Part shown: positions 47,322 through 56,366 of the stretch, piece after piece
Numbering within the stretch: position 1 is the first letter of the stretch
Layout of the letters: each line of letters starts with the position of its first letter
Assembly (NCBI GenBank): GCA_022710485.1
Contig: JAKLGU010000004.1
Coordinates: 106,107 to 170,106 of the forward strand
Length of the DNA stretch: 64,000 bases
From: Gemmatimonadota bacterium
GTDB taxonomy: Bacteria > Gemmatimonadota > Gemmatimonadetes > Gemmatimonadales > GWC2-71-9
Reading direction: 5' to 3'
The notes under the pieces: model-generated
The model's input: the letters and a program-made list of their open reading frames with translations, nothing else
Databases searched by the model: none
Told to the model about the DNA's origin: nothing
Made by a program: the position numbers and the translations under genes

Positions 47322-49190
47322 GTGATTGATGCGGTCACGCTCCGCCGGCTGACGGAGTTCTCCCGGTCGCTGCTCGCCATCCGCGAGGCGCCACAGGTGG
47401 CCGCGCGACTCGGCGAGGCACTCCGGGGCGTTTTCCCCAACGCCCCGGTGGCGACCGCGCTCGTCGACAACGACCGCGCAATCCTCATGCCCGTGGCCGT
47501 CCCGGGCGCCGCCGCGGCGGGTGTGAAGCCCCCGCTGGAGGCGGCGCTCGCCGGCCCCATCGAGACCGGCACCGCAGAGGGCACGTGGCTCGCTGCGCCC
47601 CTCACCGTGAATGGTACCGCCATCGGCTCCGCCGCAGTGCTGATCCGCGGGCACGCCCCGGCCGTGCTCGACCGCGTGCTGCTCGAGGCCCACCTCGAGG
47701 CGGCGTCCCTGGCACTAGAGCATCTGGCGCGCGAGACCGCACACGAGGACGCGCGCCGGGCGTGGGAGCGGATGGTGGACGCGGTCCCCTATGCGCTCTG
47801 CCTGGTGGACGTGAACGGCCGCGCGCGCCGCGCCAATCGCGCCTTCGCCGAACTGGTCCACGCACCGACCACCGCAATCGCGGGGCGCCCCTGGCTGGCG
47901 CTGGTTCCCCCGGCGTGGGGCGAGGGGCTCGCCGCCGCGCTGGCCGCCCCCGGCAGCGGGCGCGAAGTGCAGCTGCGCGCGGGGGCCCGCACGTTCGCCG
48001 TCAGCGCCTACCGCATCGGCCCGGCGCCCGGCGACGCCGTGCTGGTGTTCGAGGACCAGACCGACCGCCGCCGCCTGCAGGACCAGCTGATTCAATCTGA
48101 GAAGATGTCGGCCATCGGACAACTGATCGCCGGCATCGCGCACGACCTGAACAACCCGCTCGCCTCGGTCATCGGGTTCGCCGACTTCCTGCTCGAGGGG
48201 CGGGACGTGCCCCCGCCGCTGGTCGAACCGGTGCGGGTCATCCAGCAGGAGGCCGAGCGCGCAGCCAATATCGTGCGCAACCTGCTGAACTTCGCGCGGA
48301 AGCAGGACCACGCGCGGCGGCCGACGGAGCTCGAGCCGCTGCTCAACGCGACGCTCACCCTGCTCCGCACACAGATGGTCTCGCGGCGCGTCGACCTGCT
48401 GCTCGACATGGAACCCGGGCTCCCGACCATCGACGCCGACGCCGGACAGATCCAGCAGGTATTCGTCAACCTGATCAACAACGCCGCCCACGCCATCGAG
48501 TCCGCGGGCCGGGCCGGCCGGATCGTGATCCGGGCGCGGCCCTGGCGCGACGGGGTCGCGGTCGAGGTCAGCGACGACGGACCGGGAATGACCCCGGAGG
48601 TGGCGGCGCAGGTCTTCGAGCCGTTCTTCACCACCAAGCCGGAGGGCCAGGGGACCGGACTCGGGCTTTCGATCTGCCAGGGCATCGTCAAGGAACATGG
48701 CGGGCGCCTCGTGCTCTCGACCGCTCCCGCGCAGGGCGCCCGGTTCACCGTGGAGCTTCCGCGCAGCAGCCGCGGCGTGCCCGCGCCCCTGCCCGCCCCG
48801 GAGCCGGCGTCCACCGCCCCGCTCCGGATCCTCGTGATCGACGATGAGCCGCACATCCTGCACTACATGCGCGCGACGCTCGAAACCTGGGGGCACGCCG
48901 TGGAGGTGGCCAGCGACGGCGAGGCGGGCCTGGAGCTGGCGGCCGCCGGCACGTTCGACCTGATCCTCTCCGACCTGCGGATGCCGCGGCTCACGGGGCG
49001 CGAGTTCTTCGAGGCGCTGAAGCAGCGGAACCCGGAGGCCGCCGGCCGCGTCGTCTTCAGCACCGGCGACACCGTCCACGGCGACACGACCGCCTTCCTC
49101 GAGTCGCAGGCGCACCCCTTCCTGAACAAGCCGTTCAGCCTCGCGGAATTGCGCGCGCTGCTGGCCCGGGCGGTGGCGGCGCCGACATGA
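47322..49190 (+). CDS. Hybrid sensor histidine kinase with C-terminal receiver domain
   Basis: A 622-aa cytoplasmic signalling protein without membrane helices. Order: N-terminal GAF-like region (~1-140), PAS domain (~145-255, CLVDVNGRARRANRAF), HisKA with phospho-His in GIAHDLNNPLASVIGF (~275), HATPase_c with N-box FVNLINNAAHAIES, G1 DDGPGMTP, F-box VFEPFFTTK and G2 GQGTGLGLS, then a REC domain (~505-620) with LVIDDEP, phospho-Asp in LILSDLRMP and Lys in NKPF. GTG at 47322 follows AGGTGG. No cognate response regulator adjoins; it is coupled to a glycosyltransferase gene. Confidence 0.93.
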   Translation: MIDAVTLRRLTEFSRSLLAIREAPQVAARLGEALRGVFPNAPVATALVDNDRAILMPVAVPGAAAAGVKPPLEAALAGPIETGTAEGTWLAAPLTVNGTAIGSAAVLIRGHAPAVLDRVLLEAHLEAASLALEHLARETAHEDARRAWERMVDAVPYALCLVDVNGRARRANRAFAELVHAPTTAIAGRPWLALVPPAWGEGLAAALAAPGSGREVQLRAGARTFAVSAYRIGPAPGDAVLVFEDQTDRRRLQDQLIQSEKMSAIGQLIAGIAHDLNNPLASVIGFADFLLEGRDVPPPLVEPVRVIQQEAERAANIVRNLLNFARKQDHARRPTELEPLLNATLTLLRTQMVSRRVDLLLDMEPGLPTIDADAGQIQQVFVNLINNAAHAIESAGRAGRIVIRARPWRDGVAVEVSDDGPGMTPEVAAQVFEPFFTTKPEGQGTGLGLSICQGIVKEHGGRLVLSTAPAQGARFTVELPRSSRGVPAPLPAPEPASTAPLRILVIDDEPHILHYMRATLETWGHAVEVASDGEAGLELAAAGTFDLILSDLRMPRLTGREFFEALKQRNPEAAGRVVFSTGDTVHGDTTAFLESQAHPFLNKPFSLAELRALLARAVAAPT

Positions 49191-50257
49191 CCCTCCGGAT
49201 CGTGCATGTCGCGTCCGGGCGCGAATGGCGGGGTGGGCAGCGGCAGGTGTGGCTGCTGGCCCGCGCGCTCGCGAAGCACGAGGGAATCAGCCAGGTGGTG
49301 GTGACCGGGCGCGGGAGCGAGCTCGCGCGCCGGCTCGCGAACGATCGCATTCCCACGCGCACGCCTGCCTGGGACGGCGCGCTCGACCTGCGCGCCCTCG
49401 TGGCCACGCTGCGCGCCGCCGACCGGTCGAGCATCCTCCACGCCCACGACAGCCACGCCCTGACCCTGGCCGGCCTCGCGTCGTACGTCACCGGCCGCTT
49501 TCTCGTGGCCAGCCGCCGGGTCGACGTCCCGGTGCGCCGCACCGGCTTCTGGGGCCGGGCCGACCGGATCATCGCCGTTTCCGAGGCGGTCCGGCGCGAA
49601 CTCGTGGCGACCGGGACCCCCCCAGCGAAGGTGACCGTCGTCCATTCGGGCATCGACCTGGCCGACCTGCAGCGCACCGTTCCCTACGATGCCCGCCCCG
49701 GCCTCGGACTCGCCCCGGGCACACCGCTCGCCATCACCACCGGCGCGCTGGTGGGCGTCAAGAATCACACGACCCTGGTCCGGGCGGCCGCCCTCGCCGC
49801 CGCCCGGCGCCCCGACCTGCACTGGGCCATCGCCGGCGAGGGACACCTGCGGCTGAAGGTGGAGTCGCTGATCCGCGAGCTCGGGCTCCAGAGTCGCGTC
49901 CACCTCCTCGGCCACGTGCCGGAGGGCGCCCGGCTCGTGGCAGCCTCCGACGTGTTCGTGATGTCGTCCATCCAGGAGGGGCTGGGGACGTCGGTACTCG
50001 ACGCGATGGCGCTCGGCATCCCGGTCGTCGGGACCGCAGCGGGGGGAATCCCTGAACTGTTGCAAGGGGGCGCGGGCAGGCTCGTCCCGCCGCGTGATCC
50101 CGCAGCGCTCGCGGAAGCGGTCCGCTCGGTCCTCGAGAATCCCGAGGCCCGGGCGGCCCAGGTGGCGAGGGCCCGGGAGGCGGTCCGGCGGTTCAGCGAC
50201 GAAAGGATGGCCGAGGGCGTCCTGCAGGTATATCGTTCCCTCATCTCAGCCCATTGA
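49187..50257 (+). CDS. Glycosyltransferase family 4
   Basis: A 356-aa GT-B enzyme. N-terminal GREWRGGQRQVWLLARAL (the glycine-rich acceptor loop), HAHDSHAL, and VVHSGIDLADL, then the C-terminal donor site ALVGVKNHTTLVRAAAL and SIQEGLGTSVLDAMALGIPVVGT with the EX7E-type Glu pair. Transfers a sugar from a nucleotide donor to lipid or polysaccharide; acceptor unknown. ATGA overlap with the kinase gene. Confidence 0.92.
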   Translation: MTLRIVHVASGREWRGGQRQVWLLARALAKHEGISQVVVTGRGSELARRLANDRIPTRTPAWDGALDLRALVATLRAADRSSILHAHDSHALTLAGLASYVTGRFLVASRRVDVPVRRTGFWGRADRIIAVSEAVRRELVATGTPPAKVTVVHSGIDLADLQRTVPYDARPGLGLAPGTPLAITTGALVGVKNHTTLVRAAALAAARRPDLHWAIAGEGHLRLKVESLIRELGLQSRVHLLGHVPEGARLVAASDVFVMSSIQEGLGTSVLDAMALGIPVVGTAAGGIPELLQGGAGRLVPPRDPAALAEAVRSVLENPEARAAQVARAREAVRRFSDERMAEGVLQVYRSLISAH

Positions 50258-50263
50258 CGAGCA

Positions 50264-50974
50264 ATGCTTTACATATGCATTCCCAGCCGTAACGAGGCCC
50301 AGACCGTCGGTCTTCTGCTCTGGAAGATCCGCCAGGTCTTCACCGACGCACCCCGCGAGTACCACCTCCTCGTGGGAGACGACGCATCCACCGATGCGAC
50401 GCCGGACGTGCTCGCCCCGTACACGAAGGTGCTGCCGCTCACGGTGCTCCGGCAGGATCGGCACGCCGGCTACGCACGGACCTTGGAGCGCCTCCTTCGC
50501 CATGCGGTCACGCTGAGCGATCGGCCCCGGCGCGACGCGGCCGTCGTGCTCCATGCCGATTTCCTGCACGACCCTGCCACCATCCCCGAGTTGCTCAAGA
50601 AGTTCGACAGCGGCGCCGACCTCGTCGTGGCGGAAAGCCAGGGGGAGGGGGCTCCCACGCGTGGTCATCGCCTCCTGAGGCGGTACGCGCCGCTGCTCCT
50701 CCGCCGGCGAGGGCGTGTGCCCGGCGTCCGGGACACGGTGAGCGGATTTCTCGCGATGCGCCTCAGCGTCGCGAAGGACGCGTTGCCCGGGAACGGGCCC
50801 GTGCTGATGTCCGACGGCTGGGCCGCCAACGCCGAGCTCATCGCGCGGGCGGCGGCGGTCTCCCGCAAGGTGGACGGAGTGGCGACGCGCGAGCGGTACG
50901 ACCTGCTGCAGCGCCCGCTCGATTACGATCCCTGGGCCGCCGCGAAGGCGCTCTGGCGGGCGGCGGGCAGATGA
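50264..50974 (+). CDS. Glycosyltransferase family 2
   Basis: A 236-aa GT-A type enzyme. LYICIPSRNEAQTVG starts the fold, VGDDASTDATPDVLA carries the first acidic motif, and VVLHADFLHDPATIPEL the DxD-like site. No membrane helices, so unlike DPM1-type fusions. Six bases after the GT4 gene and overlapping the DUF3108 gene, it likely belongs to the same envelope-glycan pathway. Confidence 0.88.
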   Translation: MLYICIPSRNEAQTVGLLLWKIRQVFTDAPREYHLLVGDDASTDATPDVLAPYTKVLPLTVLRQDRHAGYARTLERLLRHAVTLSDRPRRDAAVVLHADFLHDPATIPELLKKFDSGADLVVAESQGEGAPTRGHRLLRRYAPLLLRRRGRVPGVRDTVSGFLAMRLSVAKDALPGNGPVLMSDGWAANAELIARAAAVSRKVDGVATRERYDLLQRPLDYDPWAAAKALWRAAGR

Positions 50975-51741
50975 TCGCCACCGCACTGCTCCTCGCCCTT
51001 CAGGCGCCCCTCGGGGCGCCGACGGTCGCCCCGGCGCCCATCCCAAGCTACCCCTTCGCCGTGGGCGAACGGCTAACCTACGCCGCCAAGCTCGGCATCG
51101 TCTCGCTCGGCGAGGGACGGGTGGAGGTCGTCAGGCTGGACACCGTCCGGGGCGTGGACGCCTTTCTCTTCCGGTTCACGCTGGCGGGCGGCGTGCCGCT
51201 CTACAGCCTCGATGACACGCTCGAGTCGTGGACCGGGGTGCACGACCTCCTCTCTCGCCGGTTCGTCCAGCGCCAGTTCGAGGGGGGCAAGACCCGGTTC
51301 CGCCACTATGAGATCTTTCCCGATTCAGGCATCTGGCACGAACTCTCGAGGAAGCGGACGGGCGAGTCCTCGAGGTTTCCGACCGACGACGCCGCCTTCC
51401 TGTACTTCGTGCGGGTCACGCCGCTCGAGGTCGGGAAGACGTATGAATTCGACCGCTACTTCCGGAAGCAGCTGAACCCCGTCGTGCTCAAGGTGCACAA
51501 GCGGGAGGAGATGGAGCTCCCTGACGGAACCAAGGTGATGTGCCTGGTGGTCCAGCCGATCGTCGGCGAGAAGGGCAGCCTCTTCGGCAAGCAGTCGGAC
51601 ACCCGCGTCTGGCTGACCGACGACGAGCGGCGCATTCCCGTGCAGATCCGCATTCGCTTCGTGTTCGGCACCATCACGATGCGACTGAAGGAGATGCAGC
51701 TGCCGCCGCTGCCCGCGCCGGGGGCGCCGTCTCCCACATGA
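50971..51741 (+). CDS. DUF3108 exported protein
   Basis: A 256-aa protein with a weak N-terminal signal (MIATALLLALQAPLGAP) and a DUF3108 beta-sandwich: YPFAVGERLTYAAKLGIVSLGEGRVEV, SWTGVHDLLSRRFVQRQ, AFLYFVRVTPLEVG, VWLTDDERRIPVQIRI. The family is periplasmic and of unknown function. Overlaps both neighbours by 4 bases (ATGA). Confidence 0.85.
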   Translation: MIATALLLALQAPLGAPTVAPAPIPSYPFAVGERLTYAAKLGIVSLGEGRVEVVRLDTVRGVDAFLFRFTLAGGVPLYSLDDTLESWTGVHDLLSRRFVQRQFEGGKTRFRHYEIFPDSGIWHELSRKRTGESSRFPTDDAAFLYFVRVTPLEVGKTYEFDRYFRKQLNPVVLKVHKREEMELPDGTKVMCLVVQPIVGEKGSLFGKQSDTRVWLTDDERRIPVQIRIRFVFGTITMRLKEMQLPPLPAPGAPSPT

Positions 51742-52691
51742 CCTATCGCGAGCCGGACCTCTCGAAGCTCCGCACCGTGCCCTTTGCGGGGCGCCTGAAC
51801 AAGGTGGAGCCCGCGCTCCTGGCCCACCCGCCCGTCGGCGACAGGTCCTTCCGCGCCTTCCTCGACAGCCTCCCCGACGTCCTTGCGGCTCGCGACCTCC
51901 GGACCACCGCGGATGCCGTGGTGTCCGCCGCCCGGGCAAAGCGGGGCGTGGTGCTCCTGCTTGGCGGGCACGTCATCAAGGTGGGGCTCGGCCCGCTGGT
52001 GGCCGACTGGATCCGCCGCGGCATCGTCACGCACATCGCGATGAACGGCGCCGCCGCCATCCACGACTTCGAACTGGCCGCGTTCGGCGGCACCAGCGAG
52101 GACGTGGCTGCGGGGCTGGGCGACGGCACCTTCGGGATGGCGGAGGAGACCGGGCGGGAGATGAACGCCGCGATCTCGGCGGCCGCCCGGGACCACCGGG
52201 GGATGGGGGAGGGACTCGCCCTGTACCTGTCCGCCCGCCCGGAGCGCCCCGGCGACGAGGTGTCGGTCCTCCTCGCCTGCCACAGGCAGGGGACCCCCGT
52301 CACCGTGCACACGGCGGTCGGCGCCGAGATCATCCACCAGCATCCTGCGGCGGACGGCGCCGCCATGGGCGCCACCAGTCAGCGCGACTTCCTACGGCTG
52401 GCCGGGTCGCTCCCCGACATCGACCAGGGCGGCGTGGTCATGAACTGGGGGAGCGCCGTCATCATGCCCGAGGTCTTCCTCAAGGCGCTGACCGTCGCGC
52501 GCAATCTGGGCGGCGGAAAGCCGACCCACTTCCTGGCGGCAGACTTCGACATGCAGCGGCACTACCGCCCGCGGGTCAACGTGGTGCAGCGCCCGACCCT
52601 GGCCGGCGGCACCGGAATCCAGGTGACGGGTCACCACGAGCTGATGTTTCCGTTGTTGTACTGGGCGGTGCTCGAACAACTGGCGGGATAG
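51738..52691 (+). CDS. Cytosolic protein with deoxyhypusine-synthase-like features, function unknown
   Basis: A 317-aa soluble protein. VVLLLGGHVIKVGLGPLVADW, THIAMNGAAAIHDFELAAFGG and VTVHTAVGAEIIHQHP suggest a Rossmann/NAD-binding fold like deoxyhypusine synthase (IHDFE, GGHVIK patterns), but the substrate Lys segment is not apparent. Probably an uncharacterised conserved family; co-translated with DUF3108. A metabolic enzyme is a fair guess only. Confidence 0.72.
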   Translation: MTYREPDLSKLRTVPFAGRLNKVEPALLAHPPVGDRSFRAFLDSLPDVLAARDLRTTADAVVSAARAKRGVVLLLGGHVIKVGLGPLVADWIRRGIVTHIAMNGAAAIHDFELAAFGGTSEDVAAGLGDGTFGMAEETGREMNAAISAAARDHRGMGEGLALYLSARPERPGDEVSVLLACHRQGTPVTVHTAVGAEIIHQHPAADGAAMGATSQRDFLRLAGSLPDIDQGGVVMNWGSAVIMPEVFLKALTVARNLGGGKPTHFLAADFDMQRHYRPRVNVVQRPTLAGGTGIQVTGHHELMFPLLYWAVLEQLAG

Positions 52692-52717
52692 GCGCGGCGG
52701 CGCTGCTGGAAAAGCAG

Positions 52718-52743
52718 GACGCGCCCGGAATTCCGGGCGCGTC
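52718..52743. terminator. Perfect 26-base palindrome, likely bidirectional terminator
   Basis: GACGCGCCCGGAA-TTCCGGGCGCGTC with no spacer (13-base arms). It lies between the convergent ends at 52691 (+) and 52770 (-); on the minus strand the following bases are CCTGCTTTTCC, a short T-run. Confidence 0.6.
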
Positions 52744-52769
52744 GGGACCTGAAGGGGTGGCCGCCTGGC

Positions 52770-52985
52770 CTAGGCGGAGTGCTTGCCGGAGATCGTCTCT
52801 TTGACCTTGTCCGCCGTGCCCGGGCTGAACACCCGCAGGACGAGGTAGATGATGAAACCCCAGAAGGCGAAGTAGATGATCGTGCCGATCAGGCTGAGCA
52901 CGATGCCGAACACCGAACCGAGAATCTTCAGGACGATCATGGCGACGACCGCGAACGCGGCGAAGCCTACCAGTGAGCGTACCAT
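52770..52985 (-). CDS. Small membrane protein, two helices
   Basis: A 71-aa protein: two hydrophobic helices at ~4-23 and ~27-52 (VVAMIVLKILGSVFGIVLSL; IIYFAFWGFIIYLVLRVF) and a short charged tail PGTADKVKETISGKHSA. The ATG is well placed and the gene stands alone on the minus strand between convergent/divergent neighbours with a terminator behind it. Function unknown. Confidence 0.72.
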   Translation of the reverse strand: MVRSLVGFAAFAVVAMIVLKILGSVFGIVLSLIGTIIYFAFWGFIIYLVLRVFSPGTADKVKETISGKHSA

Positions 52986-53058
52986 CTTGCACCCCTCCAG
53001 GTTGACGGACGTGACAGCCGTACGCCCGGATGTTTCAAAAAGTTTCGTGGAGATGTAA

Positions 53059-54168
53059 GTGACTACTGGTCATGACGTTATCGTGGTGGGTGGAGGCGCA
53101 ATCGGCGCCGCGTGCGCCCGGGAACTGGCGCGCTCGGGCCGGTCCGTGGCCTTCATGGACCCCGACTCCGACGATGGGCCGGCCTGGCGGGCCGCGGCGG
53201 GCATGCTGGCGCCGGAGATCGAAACCAGGGAAACCGACGACCCGATCGTCGCGCTCGGCGTCGCGGGCCGCGACCGCCTCGCCGTCCTGGCGGAGCGGCT
53301 GAAGGAGTCCATCGGCGCCGACATCGGGTTGTGGCAGGAGGGAATCGCGCACGCGGCCTTCGATGAGGCCGACGAGACGAGGCTCCGCGCGCAGGTGGCG
53401 CACCAGCGTCAGCAGTCGCTCCACGTGGACTGGCTCGATGCGGAGGAGGCGAAGGCGCGCTGGCCCTGGCTGGGTCCGGCCCGAGGCGCACTCTGGGCGC
53501 CCGCCGGCGGCGGGGTGGATCCCCAGCGACTGGTCCAGGCGCTCCGGGCGGACGCCGTGCGGCTCGGCGCCACGCTGATTCCCGACCGGGCAACCGCCAT
53601 CGAGCGCCATGGGGACCGGGTGGCGGCGGTGCACGGAAAGGCCCGCCACCCGGCGGGCGATGTCGTGATTGCGGCGGGCGCCTGGTCGGGCCTGCTCGAG
53701 GGGCTGCCGCGGCCGCTGGCCGTGGCGCCGGTGCGGGGTGAGATGGCGGCGCTCCCGGCGCCGGCAGGGATCGGGCGCGCCATCGTCTACGGCAAGGGCG
53801 CCTACCTCGTGGGCCGCGACGACGAGGTCACCGTCGGCTCGACGATGGACTACGCCGGGTTCCGCAACGAGGTCACCGCCGCGGGTCTCGCGCGGATCTT
53901 CGCCGGGGCCAGCCAGATCTGCCCCGCCCTCGCACGGCTTCCGGTCACCCGCACCTGGTCGGGACTCCGCCCCGTGTCCGCCGACGGACTGCCCCTGCTG
54001 GGCGCCGACCCGTCGCTCGGCGGGCTCTGGTACGCCACCGGGCACGGCCGGAATGGCATTCTGCTCTCGGGCATCACAGGGGTGCTCATCCGCCAGCTGC
54101 TCGGTGGAGAACCCACGGTGATCGAGGATCTCAGCGCCTTCGATCCGGGCAGGTTCTGGCAGTGGTGA
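53059..54168 (+). CDS. thiO: Glycine oxidase ThiO-like FAD enzyme
   Basis: A 369-aa DAO-family oxidoreductase. FAD loop DVIVVGGGAIGAACARELAR at the start; WRAAAGMLAPEIET, VVIAAGAWSG, and WSGLRPVSADGLPLLG with ATGHGRNGILLSG near the C-terminus match ThiO, which oxidises glycine to the imine for thiamine thiazole. GTG at 53059 follows GGAG by six bases. No other thi gene in the window, so the thiamine role is by family only. Confidence 0.9.
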   Translation: MTTGHDVIVVGGGAIGAACARELARSGRSVAFMDPDSDDGPAWRAAAGMLAPEIETRETDDPIVALGVAGRDRLAVLAERLKESIGADIGLWQEGIAHAAFDEADETRLRAQVAHQRQQSLHVDWLDAEEAKARWPWLGPARGALWAPAGGGVDPQRLVQALRADAVRLGATLIPDRATAIERHGDRVAAVHGKARHPAGDVVIAAGAWSGLLEGLPRPLAVAPVRGEMAALPAPAGIGRAIVYGKGAYLVGRDDEVTVGSTMDYAGFRNEVTAAGLARIFAGASQICPALARLPVTRTWSGLRPVSADGLPLLGADPSLGGLWYATGHGRNGILLSGITGVLIRQLLGGEPTVIEDLSAFDPGRFWQW

Positions 54169-54989
54169 GGGCATTCGCGGGCGGGGTGCTGCTCCTCGTG
54201 ACGGCGGCCGGGAGCGTCCCGGCCCAGGAGTCCTCGGCGCTGGCGGCGGAACGCCGCGCCTACGCCGACTGGCTCTCGACCTCGACGACGAGCCCGCTCG
54301 CCGCCGTCGCGATGCACCGACTCGACGGGCGAGTCACCCTCGGCCCCGACACAGCGGACATTCCGTTGCGCGGGTTCGGCCCCGCCGTGGTGACCGAGCG
54401 GAACGGCGTGGTCACGTTCGCGGGAGCCGACGGGCAGAGCCGCCCGCTGCCTCGCGGCCGGCCGGTGGCGCTGGCGCCGTGGACCCTCCAGGTACTCGGC
54501 AGCGGCAGCGGCAGTGTGCTGATGGTGTTCGGCGAGCCCGCCGGTACCCCGCCCGGCTGGTACGGCATGGACCCAAAGCTCGCCTTTTCTGGTGCCCTCG
54601 AGGCGCCGGCCAAGCGCGAGCGGCGCAGAGTACTGACGCTCGACGGCATCGAGGTCGAAGCCGAAACGGCCGGATACATCAAGATCCCGCTCGGGCCAGC
54701 CGGCACCCGCCTGCTGGTGATGCGGATGCCGGTGCCCGGCACGGAGGAGACCGAGCTTCAGGTCTATTTCCGGGACCAGACGAACGACCGGGGCACCTAT
54801 CCAGCCGGCAGGTTCGTCGAACTGACCGAAGCCGCCGGCGGCGGCTATTCGATCAACTTCAACAGGTCGCGCAATCCCTTCTGCGCCTACAGCTCGGTGT
54901 ATCCCTGCCCCGTCCCGTGGTCCGGTAACGCCATTCCCACCCCTGTCGAAGCGGGCGAGAAGTACCTGCCGACCAAATCCGGGAGCTAG
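54165..54989 (+). CDS. DUF1684 exported protein
   Basis: A 274-aa protein. GTG at 54165 overlaps the thiO stop (GTGA); another GTG directly precedes. Signal peptide VRAFAGGVLLLVTAAGSVPAQ. The DUF1684 signature is clear in YPAGRFVELTEAAGGGYSIN, FNRSRNPFCAYSSVYPCPVP and VEAGEKYLP. The family is of unknown function, sometimes called FMN-binding-like. Coupled to ThiO and a TlpA-like gene. Confidence 0.85.
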   Translation: MRAFAGGVLLLVTAAGSVPAQESSALAAERRAYADWLSTSTTSPLAAVAMHRLDGRVTLGPDTADIPLRGFGPAVVTERNGVVTFAGADGQSRPLPRGRPVALAPWTLQVLGSGSGSVLMVFGEPAGTPPGWYGMDPKLAFSGALEAPAKRERRRVLTLDGIEVEAETAGYIKIPLGPAGTRLLVMRMPVPGTEETELQVYFRDQTNDRGTYPAGRFVELTEAAGGGYSINFNRSRNPFCAYSSVYPCPVPWSGNAIPTPVEAGEKYLPTKSGS

Positions 54990-54990
54990 C

Positions 54991-56175
54991 CTGACCTCCT
55001 TCACCGCACTGCTGGTGGCCGCGCTCCTTTCAGGCTCGGCCCCGCTCGCCGGCCCGTGGCGCGCCGCGCTGGACCTCTCCGGCGGCCCGCTCCGCTTCAC
55101 GATCGAGGTGGACAGCGGCGTCGCGCCGGTCGAGGCCCGGCTCTGCAACGGTGGCTCCTGTCAGCCCTTCTCCGGGATACGCACGGCGGGGGACACCGTG
55201 GTCTTCGAGCTGGGCGACTACGCGGCCACGATCCGCGCCGTCCGGGTGGGCGACTCACTCGTCGGCGCCTACTCGAACGTGGGCAACCGCGGCCCCCGGA
55301 GCATTCCGTTCCGTGCCTCCCCGGGGCGGTGGCCCGCCACGCCGGGCAATGATGCACTCCTGGGCGAGTGGAACGCCTGGTTCGGCGCCGAGGGTCGGCG
55401 GTCGCCGCGGATCCTGGAGTTCAGGAATTCGGCGGAAGGCCTGATGGGGACGGTGCTCTCCAACTCGGGAGACTACGGCGCCTTCTGGGGAGAGTCGTCC
55501 GGAGACCAGTTCTCGATCGGCCATTTCGACGGGTCGTTCGTGTACCTCATCACCGGGGCCGTGGAGGGCGACAGCTTGCGGGGCGTGTTCCATGCGGGCC
55601 TCCGAAGCCAGACCCCTTTCACCGCCACGCGCGCCACCGGTACTCCGCACCTCAAGCCGCCCACCGAGGTGACCCGGGCGGACACCACCGCCCCCTTCCA
55701 GTTCGCCTTCCCCAACCTCGCCGGTCAGCTCGTAACGAACGACGACCCACGGTTTAAGGGGAAGATCGTCATGGTGGACATCTTCGGGACCTGGTGCCCC
55801 AACTGTCACGATGCCGCGCCAACACTCGTGGAGCTGTACCGGACCTACCATGCGCGCGGGTTCGAGGCGGTGAGCCTCGCCTATGAGGTCAGCGGCGATC
55901 CGGAGGTGGACGGCCAACTGGTCGAGCGCTTCCGGGACAAGTTCGGCATCCCGTGGCCCATCCTGCTGGCCGGCGTGAACGACACCGAGCTCACGGCGGC
56001 CACCCTCCCCCAACTCCAGGGGTTCACCGCCTACCCCACACTGCTCTTCCTCGACCGGACCGGCCGCATCCGGAAGATCCATGCAGGCTTCTATGGGCCG
56101 GCGACCGGCGCCCAGTTCACGAAACTCCGGGCCGACCTCCATTCCTATATTGAGGAGCTCCTGGCCGACGATTGA
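54991..56175 (+). CDS. TlpA-like thioredoxin-fold protein with N-terminal beta domain
   Basis: A ~394-aa exported protein. Residues ~250-390 form a TlpA/AhpC-TSA domain with the redox motif VDIFGTWCPNCHDAAPTL and the cis-Pro in FTAYPTLLFLDR. Residues ~25-240 are a beta-rich domain (LDLSGGPLRFTIEV, LGDYAATIRAVRVG), as in TlpA-family proteins of high-GC Bacteroidota relatives. The start is uncertain: CTG at 54991 has GGGAG five bases before and gives a hydrophobic signal (TSFTALLVAALLSGSAPLAG), whereas GTG at 55015 would cut it in half. Confidence 0.82.
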   Translation: MTSFTALLVAALLSGSAPLAGPWRAALDLSGGPLRFTIEVDSGVAPVEARLCNGGSCQPFSGIRTAGDTVVFELGDYAATIRAVRVGDSLVGAYSNVGNRGPRSIPFRASPGRWPATPGNDALLGEWNAWFGAEGRRSPRILEFRNSAEGLMGTVLSNSGDYGAFWGESSGDQFSIGHFDGSFVYLITGAVEGDSLRGVFHAGLRSQTPFTATRATGTPHLKPPTEVTRADTTAPFQFAFPNLAGQLVTNDDPRFKGKIVMVDIFGTWCPNCHDAAPTLVELYRTYHARGFEAVSLAYEVSGDPEVDGQLVERFRDKFGIPWPILLAGVNDTELTAATLPQLQGFTAYPTLLFLDRTGRIRKIHAGFYGPATGAQFTKLRADLHSYIEELLADD

Positions 56176-56366
56176 CGGAGGCCCATTCTTCCGACCCAAC
56201 ATCCCACTTGAGGTCCGGGGACCTAAATCCCTACCCCCAATGCCGGTTATCCACCGGTACCCCCTTGCGCTTTTTTGCCAAAATGCCCATCGTGGTAACG
56301 TTCAGGTCACACCGGGACGGGGCGGTAGCCCGTCCAACTCAGCCATTCCGGGCAAGGGGAGGCAGC
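56176..56366. other. Leader region of the first PorT-like barrel gene
   Basis: A 191-base gap. A TAACGT at ~56297-56302 could be a -10 box, with no good -35. A 7-base hairpin GGACGGG / CCCGTCC lies ~30 bases before the ATG at 56367. No riboswitch recognised. Confidence 0.3.
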
